Of a DNA stretch of 64,000 nt, positions 1 to 8,628 are shown piece by piece. Made by a program: the position numbers and the translations under genes. The DNA comes from Bacteroides ihuae (GTDB lineage: Bacteria; Bacteroidota; Bacteroidia; Bacteroidales; Bacteroidaceae). The stretch covers positions 434,001 through 498,000 of the forward strand of contig NZ_FNVX01000005.1 of assembly GCF_900104585.1 (NCBI RefSeq), given 5' to 3'. How positions within the stretch are numbered: the stretch's first letter is position 1; every line of letters starts with the position of its first letter. The notes under the pieces were generated by a model that was not told the origin of the DNA, ran no database searches, and saw nothing but the letters and a program-made list of their open reading frames with translations.

Positions 1-992
1 GTCAACGTATCATGCTCAATATTCATGCAGCGTAGGTTCACATACAAGTTCGTTTTTCCTGCAGGATTTAACAGACCGATAAAGCCTGAATAATAACTTC
101 TATTGTATCCCTCGTTTTCTAGAATAAACTGATAGGCTTTTTCTTTAGGCAACCCGCATACAGCTGGAGTGGGGTGCAATAACTTGAGCATACTTCCCAG
201 ATTATTAGTTCCGGATAAATGAAAATGAAAATCAGTTTTCAAATGAGATAATTCTCCTGCACGTACTGCATAGGGGCCTTTCTCTTCCGAATGAATACCC
301 CTCGAAAGCAACTGCTGACGAATATATGCTGTTACCAGTGCCTGTTCTTCCTTATTCTTTTCATCCCAGTTAATAGGAAGTTCCCCTTGTTGAAGCGATT
401 GTGTACCGGCTAATGCTGTTGTATTCCATTCTGCTTGTTCACCGGACAAGATAATTTCGGGAGTACTACCTAACCAAACACCTGTCTGCGGCGTATAGCA
501 AAGATACACATATGAATAGATATAGCGTTTACTAGCCCCGTAAAAAGCTTCAAATGGAGAAAAATCACTCGTCTTGTCTAACGCAAAGCTACGTGAAAGC
601 ACTAATTTATCAAATTCTTTTTCGCGTAATGCTTTTGAGAAGAGCTTGAATCGCTTGGTATAATCCTCTAACCGCTGATCTTGATTCTTTCTGAAAGTTG
701 CAGCTTTTTCGGGTATCTTATTATCCGTATCCGCATTTTCCCATTCATCTATTTCAAAACAATCGGGTTGAATTAGTACAATAGGAGAATCTTTACTTAC
801 TCGAAATGGAGCTATGACAAATCCTTGCAATTCATTTAGTTCTTCTATGTCATAAACTAGGCGAACAGAGCCCGAAGTTTGTGTGAGGAAGTGAGGACTT
901 TCTTCTCCTGGAGCACGATAAAGAGCAAAACTTTGTCCTCGACTAATGAGTGTATCTATTCTTTTATATCTATTTTTTTCTTCTAGAGTCAT
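1..992 (-). CDS. menF: isochorismate synthase, partial (C-terminal end outside window)
   Basis: Converts chorismate to isochorismate, the first committed step of menaquinone synthesis, in the cytosol. Reading the minus strand from the ATG at 992 gives about 330 residues starting MTLEEKNRYK. Chorismate-binding family signatures are visible: VLSRSFAL, then WLGSTPEIIL, then TTALAGTQ, then HPTPAVCGLPKE and YYSGFIGLLNP. The last ~30-40 residues are beyond position 1. The start codon overlaps the stop of the upstream HAD/thioesterase gene (ATGA, 989-992), so the two are translationally coupled. An EntC-type siderophore enzyme is the alternative, but the coupling to a MenI-like thioesterase favours menaquinone. 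Confidence 0.9.
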   Translation of the reverse strand, partial: MTLEEKNRYKRIDTLISRGQSFALYRAPGEESPHFLTQTSGSVRLVYDIEELNELQGFVIAPFRVSKDSPIVLIQPDCFEIDEWENADTDNKIPEKAATFRKNQDQRLEDYTKRFKLFSKALREKEFDKLVLSRSFALDKTSDFSPFEAFYGASKRYIYSYVYLCYTPQTGVWLGSTPEIILSGEQAEWNTTALAGTQSLQQGELPINWDEKNKEEQALVTAYIRQQLLSRGIHSEEKGPYAVRAGELSHLKTDFHFHLSGTNNLGSMLKLLHPTPAVCGLPKEKAYQFILENEGYNRSYYSGFIGLLNPAGKTNLYVNLRCMNIEHDTL

Positions 993-2221
993 CTCTTTTT
1001 TAATATACTATTAACTACGCGCACAGACGATACCAGTTTATCGGTAGAAGTAACTACATCTACATTCCATACGTGAGATGAACGACCTTTGTGTACAATT
1101 GTTCCTATCGCCCGTACTGTGTCTCCTTCGTGCGCTGATGATATATGGTTACCACTGACCTGCATACCTACAACCATTTCATCAGGTTGACAAATAATCA
1201 TTGATCCTAATCCGGCTACTGTTTCAGCTAAAGCCAACGTGGCTCCACCATGCAAAATACCAAACGGCTGGCGGGTACGCTCGTCTACAGGCATTGTGGC
1301 TTCTATCCGATCTTCAGAAGCATAGGTATATTGAATCCCCAAATTTCCCATCAGAGCATGATTTGCCAGAGCATTTAGTTCTTCTAAAGGTATTTCAGAA
1401 GGGTGGATATCGGCAAGTATCGCATTTTCTACGGCAATAGATACTCCATCTTCTTCATTAGATGTGGTAACGATATCGGCACAAGCTTTCACTGAATCTT
1501 GCGCATTGCCCATGGCGATGCCTAACCCGGCAAGTTGTATCATCGAAAAATCGCAAACTCCATCTCCAATGGCAATCACTTCTTTCGACTTAATTTTTAG
1601 TTTTTCCAATAGAACGCCCAATGTATTTGCTTTATCAATAAATCGGGGAACTACTTCAAGGAAATAGGGCTCTGAACGAAATACGTCCAACACACCATTC
1701 AACCTCTTCCGCCAGTGTTCTTCCAAGCTAATAAGAGCTTTTTCGTCATTGCTGACCAGCATGCATTTGCATGGAAAAAAGTCTATTTCAATGGAAAAAT
1801 CGGTCACCGGTATTATTTTCATATTATTTAGGAGCGCTTCTTGGCGGACATATTCATTCTCCGGTTCGTTGGTAATGATTGTATCTTGGTGATAAGTAAA
1901 GATAGTAAAGTTGTTCTTCTTTGCTTTTTTTTCCAGATATGGTAACATTTCCGGATTAATTCGTTTTTCAAACAATAATTCTCCGGTCTGTACGTTGATT
2001 ATCTGTCCACCATTATAGGAAAGAATAAAACCACCACACTTATCCAATTCCAGTTTTTTCGCCAATGGCATCAACCCAAAAGTAGGTCTTCCGGAAGCCA
2101 ATACAATGCGTACACCCATTTGTTGTACTTTCAATAGCGTAGCTAAGGTACGGGTACTAATCTCTTTTTTATTATTGAGTAGTGTACCATCTACATCAAG
2201 AACTAATAATTTGTACTTCAT
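989..2221 (-). CDS. Cof-type HAD phosphatase fused to hotdog thioesterase (MenI-like)
   Basis: A 410-residue two-domain protein. Residues ~1-270 are a HAD-IIB (Cof) hydrolase: LDVDGTLLNN holds the nucleophile Asp, ASGRPTFG is motif II, and GDGVCD is motif IV, where families usually have GDGxND. Residues ~278-410 are a PaaI/YdiI-type hotdog thioesterase with MPVDERTRQPFGILHGG and an ALAET helix, close in pattern to E. coli MenI (YdiI), which hydrolyses 1,4-dihydroxy-2-naphthoyl-CoA. It is the first gene of an operon with menF (ATGA overlap), which supports a menaquinone role for the C-terminal half. The substrate of the HAD half cannot be told. Domain assignment is firm; the DHNA-CoA role is inference from context. 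Confidence 0.88.
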   Translation of the reverse strand: MKYKLLVLDVDGTLLNNKKEISTRTLATLLKVQQMGVRIVLASGRPTFGLMPLAKKLELDKCGGFILSYNGGQIINVQTGELLFEKRINPEMLPYLEKKAKKNNFTIFTYHQDTIITNEPENEYVRQEALLNNMKIIPVTDFSIEIDFFPCKCMLVSNDEKALISLEEHWRKRLNGVLDVFRSEPYFLEVVPRFIDKANTLGVLLEKLKIKSKEVIAIGDGVCDFSMIQLAGLGIAMGNAQDSVKACADIVTTSNEEDGVSIAVENAILADIHPSEIPLEELNALANHALMGNLGIQYTYASEDRIEATMPVDERTRQPFGILHGGATLALAETVAGLGSMIICQPDEMVVGMQVSGNHISSAHEGDTVRAIGTIVHKGRSSHVWNVDVVTSTDKLVSSVRVVNSILKKR

Positions 2222-2246
2222 GGCCTTATTTCTTTTACTTTGATCA

Positions 2247-2254
2247 CAAAGGTA
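2247..2254 (-). promoter_or_regulatory. Bacteroidetes -7 box for the HAD/MenI-menF operon
   Basis: Minus strand reads TACCTTTG followed by T, a full match to TAnnTTTGY, about 26 bp upstream of the start codon at 2221. No clear -33 TTTG is seen at the expected distance. Confidence 0.5.
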
Positions 2255-2298
2255 TGAATTTGCTTCTATGTTTCTTAGATTATCATTATAGATTTATC

Positions 2299-2306
2299 TA
2301 TTTTTG
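2299..2306 (+). promoter_or_regulatory. -7 box for the ABC protein
   Basis: TATTTTTG followed by C matches TAnnTTTGY, 20 bp before the ATG at 2326. The -33 element is weak. Together with the minus-strand box at 2247 it makes this a divergent promoter region. Confidence 0.5.
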
Positions 2307-2325
2307 CAGATCTAAAGATGAATTC

Positions 2326-3777
2326 ATGGCACAAAATGTTATTCAAATAATGGGAGGCGTGGCGCGCAACCCGCTTGTTCGTTTAGTTTCACCTATCAAT
2401 ATGGCACTTGTTGCCGGAGAACATCTGGCTGTTATCGGCCCCAATGGTTCTGGAAAAAGTTTGCTGATTGATACACTTTTGGGCAAATATCCGCTGAAAG
2501 AAGGTAAATTGGCATACGATTTTTCTCCTTCCAATAATAATATGGTGTATGACAATGTGAAGTATATTGCTTTTCGTGATACGTATGGTGCAGCAGATGC
2601 CAATTACTATTATCAGCAACGCTGGAATGCACACGATCAGGAGGATGCACCTGCGGTTAGTGATATGCTTGGTGAAATAAAAGACGAAGTGCTCAAACAA
2701 GAGTTGTTTGAACTTTTCCGCATAGAACCAATGCTTGATAAAAAGATCATTCTACTGTCAAGTGGTGAGTTACGCAAATTTCAATTGACGAAAACACTTC
2801 TCACGGCACCTCGTGTTTTGATAATGGATAATCCTTTTATCGGTCTTGATGCTTCTACGCGTGATTTGTTACAGGGGCTGTTGCAGCACCTTACGCAGAG
2901 ATCCGATTTGCAAATCGTGCTTGTGCTCTCGATGCTTGATGATGTTCCTTCGTTTATTACACATGTATTGCCTGTTAGCAATCTGGAAGTGGGTGACAAA
3001 CTTACGAGAGAGGAATATTTGCAAAATCTTCCTTCTCAGGAAGTGTCAACAGGGATGGAACAGGTGCGGCAGCGCATCATCAACTTGCCTTATGGTAGTA
3101 CTAACTATGATGATCGGGAAGTAGTAAAACTCAATCAAGTAAGCATTCGTTATGGAGAACGTACCATCTTGAAGGAACTTGATTGGACGGTATGTCGTGG
3201 AGAAAAATGGGCCATTAATGGCGAAAATGGCTCGGGTAAGTCCACTTTACTAAGTTTAATCTGTGCAGATAATCCACAATCGTATGCTTGTGACGTAAGT
3301 CTCTTTGGGCGTAAACGTGGTACAGGCGAAAGCATTTGGGAGATTAAGAAACATATTGGCTATGTGTCTCCAGAGATGCATCGCGCCTATTTGAAAAACC
3401 TTCCTACCATTGAGATTGTGGCTTCAGGATTGCACGATTCTATTGGACTTTATAAGCGTCCGAAACCTGAACAAATGGATATTTGTAATTGCTGGATGGA
3501 TCTATTTGGCATTGCTGATCTCAAGGATAAGCCTTTTTTACAACTATCTTCCGGTGAACAGCGTTTGGCTTTGTTGGCTCGTGCTTTTGTGAAAGATCCG
3601 GAACTTCTTATTCTGGATGAACCACTTCATGGATTGGATACATATAATCGTCAACTGGTAAAGAAAATCATCGAAGCTTTCTGCCAACGGCAAGATAAGA
3701 CCTTAATCATGGTTACCCATTATGAACAAGAACTTCCATCGAGTATTACAAATCGATTATTCTTGAAGCGTAATTAA
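2326..3777 (+). CDS. ABC protein with two ATPase domains (ModF/PhrA-like)
   Basis: A 483-residue cytosolic protein with two ABC cassettes and no membrane segments. Domain 1 has Walker A GPNGSGKS, signature LSSGELRK and Walker B VLIMDNP; domain 2 has GENGSGKS, LSSGEQR and LLILDEP. Layout and the N-terminus (MAQNVIQIMGG) resemble the ModF/PhrA group, whose function is poorly known. The ATG at 2326 is chosen because it starts the first cassette at a normal distance and lies just after a -7 box; a longer open frame reaches back to 2182 but would cover the divergent promoters. An ABC-F-type factor is less likely because the typical interdomain linker is not obvious. Confidence 0.8.
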   Translation: MAQNVIQIMGGVARNPLVRLVSPINMALVAGEHLAVIGPNGSGKSLLIDTLLGKYPLKEGKLAYDFSPSNNNMVYDNVKYIAFRDTYGAADANYYYQQRWNAHDQEDAPAVSDMLGEIKDEVLKQELFELFRIEPMLDKKIILLSSGELRKFQLTKTLLTAPRVLIMDNPFIGLDASTRDLLQGLLQHLTQRSDLQIVLVLSMLDDVPSFITHVLPVSNLEVGDKLTREEYLQNLPSQEVSTGMEQVRQRIINLPYGSTNYDDREVVKLNQVSIRYGERTILKELDWTVCRGEKWAINGENGSGKSTLLSLICADNPQSYACDVSLFGRKRGTGESIWEIKKHIGYVSPEMHRAYLKNLPTIEIVASGLHDSIGLYKRPKPEQMDICNCWMDLFGIADLKDKPFLQLSSGEQRLALLARAFVKDPELLILDEPLHGLDTYNRQLVKKIIEAFCQRQDKTLIMVTHYEQELPSSITNRLFLKRN

Positions 3778-3797
3778 TGATTGGTTCTTATCGATTG

Positions 3798-5078
3798 TTA
3801 GGTGTGGAATGTTTGAAAATTCACGATGAATACATGTTGCTGATTCTGATAAGTATATTCTATTCCCCACCCATGCAGTCTACATATTTGCTGTACAATA
3901 GATAAGCCTAAGCCATTTCCTTTTTTCTTTTCAGAGGTGCGACTGAATCGTCTGAATATTTTTTCTTTGTCGAGAGCATTCGATTCTCCGGTATTGCTTA
4001 CTATAAATGCATTGTCAGTCACTGAAATAGAAATGGATCCATGGTTGATGTTGTGTCGTATTGCATTCGCTATTAGGTTGCTTATCAGACTCTCTAATAA
4101 AGTTTTATTTGCTGTAACTGTAATGGTATTATTAATTTCTACCGAAACGTTTATTCCATCATTTTCGGCTAGATTCTTTAAATAAAATAGTTGCGTATCC
4201 AATGTCTCTGTAAATTCTATTTGTTGTTTCTCTTTGAATTGTGAGTTATCTAATTTAGCCAATAATAGTAGATTTTTATTTAATCTTGTCAGTCTGGAAG
4301 AAACGGAATAAAGTGATTGAATAATATCTACCTGTGTCTTTGTTAGATTGGGCTTTTGTAGTAATAAGTCCAGTTGAGATTGAAATACAGCCAAAGGAGT
4401 TTGCAATTCGTGCGACGCATTTTCTACAAAATCTTTTTGTTGCGCGTAGGCGTTAAGATCACTCTCAATAAGTCTGCTCAAATTTTCATTCAATCGGGCA
4501 AATTCCAAGGTATCTGTTTCAACGAACTGTGGAGTAATGCCTGCTTCCAGATTGAATCCCTCTATTTTATTGAGGCTGTCATAAAAAGGGCTCCACAATT
4601 TTTTTGATATAACTCGCTGAATAATGAGCAATGCAATTGTTAATATCAGAGCCAGTACCCCATATTGAAAAGCTAACGTTTTGATCAGATGTATAGTCTC
4701 TATCATTGCGATGCGAGACATCAGTACATATGGCTTATTGCCGATCTTTATTTGAGTATAGTAGATTCGATAATCTACTTCATGCCCCTCGGCATAATTG
4801 TAGAAGGCTCTTTGCACCACATCATTCAATGGATAAGACGATGCAAAGGATAATATTTGCATGTCTTCGTTATATAGGTTCCACTCATTTATCTTAGCGG
4901 AATTTAACAATGGTAATTGTTGCTTTGTAAAGTAGTTAGCTCGATATTCTATTAATTCGTCCAGGTCTTCAGTATAACAATACTTCATGATGAAAAAAAA
5001 GAGGGGCGAGCTACACAATATAATGATGATCGTGTAACTCAAAAACTGGACTCTACTTTTATTTAGTAAACTTCTCAT
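3798..5078 (-). CDS. sensor histidine kinase
   Basis: Membrane sensor of a two-component pair, about 426 residues. Two membrane segments (~11-33 and ~133-155) enclose a ~100-residue periplasmic sensor region with no recognised domain. The kinase core shows the H-box SHELQTPL (His ~223), an N-box around LIANAIRHN, and G-box GNGLGLSIV. The start at 5078 (MRSLLNK) gives an ATGA overlap with the response regulator stop, typical of coupling; an in-frame ATG at 5087 and a longer one at 5120 are alternatives. The signal is unknown. It lies opposite a PAP2 phosphatase gene that may be a target. Confidence 0.87.
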   Translation of the reverse strand: MRSLLNKSRVQFLSYTIIIILCSSPLFFFIMKYCYTEDLDELIEYRANYFTKQQLPLLNSAKINEWNLYNEDMQILSFASSYPLNDVVQRAFYNYAEGHEVDYRIYYTQIKIGNKPYVLMSRIAMIETIHLIKTLAFQYGVLALILTIALLIIQRVISKKLWSPFYDSLNKIEGFNLEAGITPQFVETDTLEFARLNENLSRLIESDLNAYAQQKDFVENASHELQTPLAVFQSQLDLLLQKPNLTKTQVDIIQSLYSVSSRLTRLNKNLLLLAKLDNSQFKEKQQIEFTETLDTQLFYLKNLAENDGINVSVEINNTITVTANKTLLESLISNLIANAIRHNINHGSISISVTDNAFIVSNTGESNALDKEKIFRRFSRTSEKKKGNGLGLSIVQQICRLHGWGIEYTYQNQQHVFIVNFQTFHT

Positions 5079-5749
5079 TCTATCCATTGATAACCTGTTC
5101 CATATATTGTTCTGATGCAATTGTTACAGCCGGCCTCTTTTATTTTAGATTTTAGATTTTTGATATGTGCATATACAAAATTATGACTATCCAGCATGTC
5201 GGCCATGTCTCCCGATAGATGTTCAGCAATGGCATTTTTTGATATCACTTTGTTTTTATTTCCAATGAGGAATAGGAGTAAATCATATTCCGTTTTTGTC
5301 AATACTACAGAAGCATTATTGACCTTAACGGTTTTGGCTAGCATGTCAACCTCTAGATTATTCGATTTTAGTATATTGCTGTGTGAAAAATGCTGTCTAC
5401 GCATTAACGCATAGATACGCACACTTAACTCAGGTAAAGAGAAAGGCTTTGATAAATAGTCATCTGCACCAGTTTTCATTCCTTTTATTTTGTCATTCAG
5501 CGAGTCTCGTGCTGAAATGATGATGATACCGCTTTCTATCTTTTTCTTTTTTGTCTCATCGAGTATTTTTAGACCATCTCCACCGGGTAAGTTTAAATCT
5601 AGCAAGATGCAGTCGTATGAATACAACGAAATCTTTTCCATTGCATCTTGAAAATTAAAAGCCTGCTCACACAAGTAGTTGTCGGAGGATAGATAAGTTA
5701 CTATATTTCCTGATAACTCGTGTTCATCCTCTATGATTAATATTTTCAT
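5075..5749 (-). CDS. OmpR-family response regulator
   Basis: 224 residues: receiver domain with acidic pair E7/D8, phosphoacceptor D51 in LLDLNLPGGDG and K101 in LSKPF, followed by a winged-helix DNA-binding domain ending in the typical RTIYGTGYQW. The ATG at 5749 (MKILIIEDE) is the natural start; an open frame to 5800 would run into the -7 box at 5798-5805. It is transcribed first and its stop overlaps the kinase start, so both form one operon. It is divergent from the PAP2 gene. Confidence 0.9.
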   Translation of the reverse strand: MKILIIEDEHELSGNIVTYLSSDNYLCEQAFNFQDAMEKISLYSYDCILLDLNLPGGDGLKILDETKKKKIESGIIIISARDSLNDKIKGMKTGADDYLSKPFSLPELSVRIYALMRRQHFSHSNILKSNNLEVDMLAKTVKVNNASVVLTKTEYDLLLFLIGNKNKVISKNAIAEHLSGDMADMLDSHNFVYAHIKNLKSKIKEAGCNNCIRTIYGTGYQWIE

Positions 5750-5797
5750 GATCATTTTTGTTTTATTCGTTTGTGTTTTGGCAAGCGAATTGATGCT

Positions 5798-5805
5798 CAA
5801 ATATA
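5798..5805 (-). promoter_or_regulatory. -7 box of the two-component operon
   Basis: Minus strand reads TATATTTG, a match to TAnnTTTG, about 49 bp upstream of the regulator ATG at 5749. No convincing -33 element. Confidence 0.4.
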
Positions 5806-5888
5806 CAAATTTTTCTTGTTATTGTTTTTATGGGTGAGAAAAGATTGCAGTAAAGTTGAAAATTCAAAGTTTCTGCTAAATTAGGCTC

Positions 5889-5896
5889 TATTTTTG
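5889..5896 (+). promoter_or_regulatory. -7 box of the PAP2 phosphatase gene
   Basis: TATTTTTG followed by C matches TAnnTTTGY. It implies a 5' leader of about 65 nt before the ATG at 5970. Confidence 0.45.
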
Positions 5897-5969
5897 CTTG
5901 AATAAGTAAGCTCTCTTACTTAGTTTACTAAAAGATGTGCGATAACTTAGATAAAACAAACTTTTTTGT

Positions 5970-6887
5970 ATGAAGATGCAGTATAAGTATAGTTTTCTGT
6001 TTTTAGTCTTTATTGTGCTGAAGTTTTGTCCTGTTTTTGCGCAAGAAGATACAATTAGAGTTGAGCGAAAGAATAAGTTCAATTTTTCTGTATCTGATTC
6101 GGTCAATCAACAGAAGAGTGGCGTCGATGCTATTTCTACTGTGCACGATTTGAGTGACTTCAACAAGAATTCGTTTGTATTACCCTATGATCAGATGACA
6201 TTCAACATTGGTAAGCCCAAGCAAAAAAACTTTGTCAATTCTTCCTATTCAACTTATATTATACCGGCGGCCTTAATCTCTTATGGGGTTGTGGCACATG
6301 TGAACAAATCTTTAAAAGAAATTGACTTGAGTACAAATCACGAAGTAGGAGAGCATTTGTCAAAACCTATACCTTACGATGATTACATGCAGTTTGCTCC
6401 CGCAGTGTGTGTGTATGGACTTGATTTTATGGGAATAAAAGCCAAACATAATTTGCGCGACCGTACTATGGTTATGGCTACTTCTTATTTGATAATGGGG
6501 ATAGCAGTACAAGAGATGAAAACGACTACCCACATTGCTCGTCCGGATGGTTCAAATATGAAATCGTTTCCGTCGGGGCACACTGCTACTGCATTCGTTG
6601 GAGCTCATATTCTTTTTAAAGAATACAAAGATAGTTCTCCCTGGATAGGTGTTGGTGGATACGCTGTGGCTTTGGCTACGGGGACAATGAGAGTACTGAA
6701 TAAAAAACACTGGGTGAGTGATGTAGCTGCAGGTGCGGGAATTGGTATCTTGAGTGCTGAGTTAGGCTATGCATTGTTGCCTGTTTGGCATAATGTTTTT
6801 GGGATAAAAGATAAAACTAAAAGTTTGGTTATACTGCCTACAGTTAGTACCGAGAACTTGGGAATGGGGTTGGTTTATAACTTTTAG
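5970..6887 (+). CDS. PAP2-family phosphatase, exported
   Basis: 305 residues with a signal peptide ending near VFAQ (residue ~25). The PAP2 (acid phosphatase/lipid phosphatase) triad is complete: K-x6-RP-type motif around THIARPDG, then FPSGHT, then RVLNKKHWVSDV with the catalytic His and Asp. It probably dephosphorylates a lipid or lipid-linked phosphate at the inner membrane or periplasm; candidates are undecaprenyl diphosphate, phosphatidylglycerol phosphate or lipid A (LpxF-like). A second ATG at 5976 is possible. Its gene is divergent from the two-component operon, so regulation by that system is plausible but only inferred. Confidence 0.85.
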   Translation: MKMQYKYSFLFLVFIVLKFCPVFAQEDTIRVERKNKFNFSVSDSVNQQKSGVDAISTVHDLSDFNKNSFVLPYDQMTFNIGKPKQKNFVNSSYSTYIIPAALISYGVVAHVNKSLKEIDLSTNHEVGEHLSKPIPYDDYMQFAPAVCVYGLDFMGIKAKHNLRDRTMVMATSYLIMGIAVQEMKTTTHIARPDGSNMKSFPSGHTATAFVGAHILFKEYKDSSPWIGVGGYAVALATGTMRVLNKKHWVSDVAAGAGIGILSAELGYALLPVWHNVFGIKDKTKSLVILPTVSTENLGMGLVYNF

Positions 6888-6931
6888 TTTTATCTCATTG
6901 CAGTAGCTCTTCGCTAGCTTTTGACATTTTG

Positions 6932-7312
6932 TTACGCTCTTGCTTTTGCACAATGACTACGTCTGAATAGTTCTCTGTTTACTTTGATAACTTCCATATT
7001 CTGTTTGCTCCAATTAATTAAACTACTTATATGAGGAAGCAAATCATCTCCCAGACTTGTCAGCCCGTACTCCACATGTGGAGGGATTTCGGCATAGATA
7101 TTACGAAATATTAGTCCATCTGCTTCGAGAGATCGTAGAGTAACAGTGAGCATTTTTTGCGATATATCTCCTAGAGATTTGCTGATCTCATTAAAACGCA
7201 TGGTCCCAATACTTCCCAGAATGTCTATCACTAGTATAGACCATTTATCTCCAATGCCATTTAATACTGATCTCACAGGGCAACCGCTCTTTGACTTATC
7301 TTCTGTTTTCAT
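6932..7312 (-). CDS. HxlR-family transcriptional regulator
   Basis: 126 residues, a winged-helix HxlR protein: CPVRSVLNGIGDKWS at the N-terminus, MRFNEISKSLGDISQKML recognition region and a wing around HVEYGLTSLG. The conserved Cys11 in the SGCPV motif corresponds to the redox-sensing Cys known in HxlR proteins such as YodB, which respond to quinones and diamide. It lies 60 bp downstream of an NAD(P)H oxidoreductase gene on the same strand, with a hairpin between them. It probably controls the neighbouring reductase genes; this is inference. Confidence 0.88.
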   Translation of the reverse strand: MKTEDKSKSGCPVRSVLNGIGDKWSILVIDILGSIGTMRFNEISKSLGDISQKMLTVTLRSLEADGLIFRNIYAEIPPHVEYGLTSLGDDLLPHISSLINWSKQNMEVIKVNRELFRRSHCAKARA

Positions 7313-7327
7313 CTCTGTTTTTTTATA

Positions 7328-7368
7328 TTTTCAGAGAGAGATACTTCGTTAGAGCATCTCTCTGAAAA
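7328..7368. repeat. inverted repeat between oxidoreductase and HxlR genes
   Basis: Arms 7328-7342 (TTTTCAGAGAGAGAT) and 7356-7368 pair over 13 bp with a ~13-nt loop. There is no clean U-run on the minus strand after the hairpin, so it may be an attenuator, RNA-stability hairpin or operator rather than a simple terminator. Confidence 0.5.
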
Positions 7369-7372
7369 AAAA

Positions 7373-7891
7373 TTATTTTGTAACAAATTGGATATATTGC
7401 TCAATGTTTTCTGGCAATCTATTGTTTACATCCGGAGTGTAAGCTCCATGAAACGTGTGATAAGAAATGTATTTAGCACCGACAAATTTAGCTGTAGATT
7501 CAATGGGCTTCAATAGTTGATCCATAGTACCATATACTTCATCAGCGTAGACTCCTTCTATACCAGCGGTTGATATGGCTACTCCGATTTCTTTTCCGGC
7601 TAGTTTATTTCCGTTTTCTCCGTAGCACCAACCTTGTAGAAATACATCGTCGAGCCATTTTTTTAATAATGGAGTCACGCTGTACCATTGGTATGGATAT
7701 TGAAGAATGATTCTGTCATATTGCTCCAGAAGTGTTTGCTCTGCAACGGCATCTATATTCCAATCAGGATATGTCTGATATATGTTATGTACTTTGACTT
7801 CCGGGTTGCTTTTTGCCAACGCTTCTATCCATGATTTATTAATGTGCGATTGCTCTATGTTTGGGTGAGCTAAAATAATAATTGTTTTCAT
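7373..7891 (-). CDS. NAD(P)H-dependent oxidoreductase, flavodoxin fold (MdaB/KefF-like)
   Basis: 172 residues. The N-terminal MKTIIILAHPNIEQSHINK is the flavin-phosphate loop of the NQO1/KefF/MdaB group, and ILQYPYQWYSVTPLLKKWLDDVF is the family core motif near residue 63-85. These soluble flavoproteins reduce quinones or nitro compounds by two electrons with NAD(P)H. It is 27 bp downstream of the DoxX gene on the same strand and followed by the HxlR gene, so a DoxX-reductase-HxlR operon is likely. Confidence 0.88.
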   Translation of the reverse strand: MKTIIILAHPNIEQSHINKSWIEALAKSNPEVKVHNIYQTYPDWNIDAVAEQTLLEQYDRIILQYPYQWYSVTPLLKKWLDDVFLQGWCYGENGNKLAGKEIGVAISTAGIEGVYADEVYGTMDQLLKPIESTAKFVGAKYISYHTFHGAYTPDVNNRLPENIEQYIQFVTK

Positions 7892-7918
7892 TTCTTTTTA
7901 TTTAATAATAATCTAATT

Positions 7919-8329
7919 TTAATCCCATATATACTTGTTGCTTACTGCATATTTTCCTCCGCCAGTGAAGACTAGGGCAATAGCTCCAAAGAAGTATAAA
8001 CCAAGTAATTCTAGTGCCCATCCTCCTTGGTCACTTAGCGTGAAAATCATGTTTGAATGAACTAACAGAGTTGCAACTAAACAATTAAAAGCAAAAATAG
8101 CTGCCGCCCCACGGGTGCAAAGTCCGGCGATAATGAGAATTGGTGTTACTACCTCGCCAACGTATACTCCGTAAGCCACAAAGTGAGGTAAGCCTGCACT
8201 AGTTACTATTTGTTCAATAAATCCCACCCCATGCATTAGCTTTGAGATACCATGTAATAGCATTAATCCTCCTACGGTTAATCGGATAATCAATAGCCCT
8301 AAGTCGATGTTTTTTTCTAAATACTTCAT
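7919..8329 (-). CDS. DoxX-family membrane protein
   Basis: 136 residues with four hydrophobic segments (around 12-28, 50-70, 75-95 and 103-125). Family pattern is clear: IRLTVGGLMLLHGISKLMHG at the start and GLCTRGAAAIFA in the middle. DoxX proteins are inner-membrane proteins of uncertain biochemical role, often beside redox enzymes. First gene of the operon with the flavodoxin-fold reductase and HxlR regulator; a well-formed promoter precedes it at 8395-8425. Confidence 0.87.
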   Translation of the reverse strand: MKYLEKNIDLGLLIIRLTVGGLMLLHGISKLMHGVGFIEQIVTSAGLPHFVAYGVYVGEVVTPILIIAGLCTRGAAAIFAFNCLVATLLVHSNMIFTLSDQGGWALELLGLYFFGAIALVFTGGGKYAVSNKYIWD

Positions 8330-8355
8330 ATTCTATATTTTAATATTAATCAATG

Positions 8356-8372
8356 CTCTTAGTTTATAAGAG
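8356..8372. promoter_or_regulatory. possible operator (palindrome CTCTTA-n5-TAAGAG)
   Basis: A 17-bp palindrome just downstream of the predicted transcription start of the DoxX operon. Position fits a repressor site, possibly for the HxlR protein in the same operon; not proven. Confidence 0.3.
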
Positions 8373-8394
8373 TTATTAGGTTACTTATGGAGAG

Positions 8395-8425
8395 CAAATG
8401 TACTTTATGAAGTGTTCATGTGCAA
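8395..8425 (-). promoter_or_regulatory. promoter of the DoxX-reductase-HxlR operon
   Basis: Minus strand: TTG (-33, 8423-8425), 20-bp spacer, TACATTTGC (-7, 8395-8402). This matches the Bacteroidetes sigma-ABfr consensus in sequence and spacing. Predicted transcription start near 8388, leader about 60 nt. Confidence 0.6.
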
Positions 8426-8563
8426 GAGATTACACGGAAGTGCTTAAGTTACTTAAAAGTTAGAATTGCTGATTATGTGAGAAGTAAGAAATAATTTAAA
8501 GTAAATATTTAACATTAATTAAATTTTGCGGCTTTGAGAATATGCCTCTTTCGATTGCCTATA

Positions 8564-8590
8564 AAAAGTGCAACCATTCTCTTTGAGAAC
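8564..8590 (+). repeat. single AAGTGCAACC repeat unit
   Basis: AAAAGTGCAACCATTC followed by CTTTGAGA resembles the paired units AAGTGCAACCGTC...TTTTGA at 40154-40194. It lies in the 8330-8992 intergenic stretch, which otherwise holds the dispersed repeat at 8629-8806 and the terminator at 8872-8899; nothing else is recognisable there. Confidence 0.35.
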
Positions 8591-8628
8591 TTAGATTATT
8601 AGGCCTTGCTAACTTTAGTGTGTTTTTA

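Noticed and set aside
2182-2325. N-terminal extension of the ABC protein
   Set aside because: It would cover the divergent promoter region and adds residues unlike the family.
5078-5120. Longer histidine kinase start at 5120
   Set aside because: It would overlap the response regulator by 46 bp; the ATGA overlap at 5078 is the usual arrangement.
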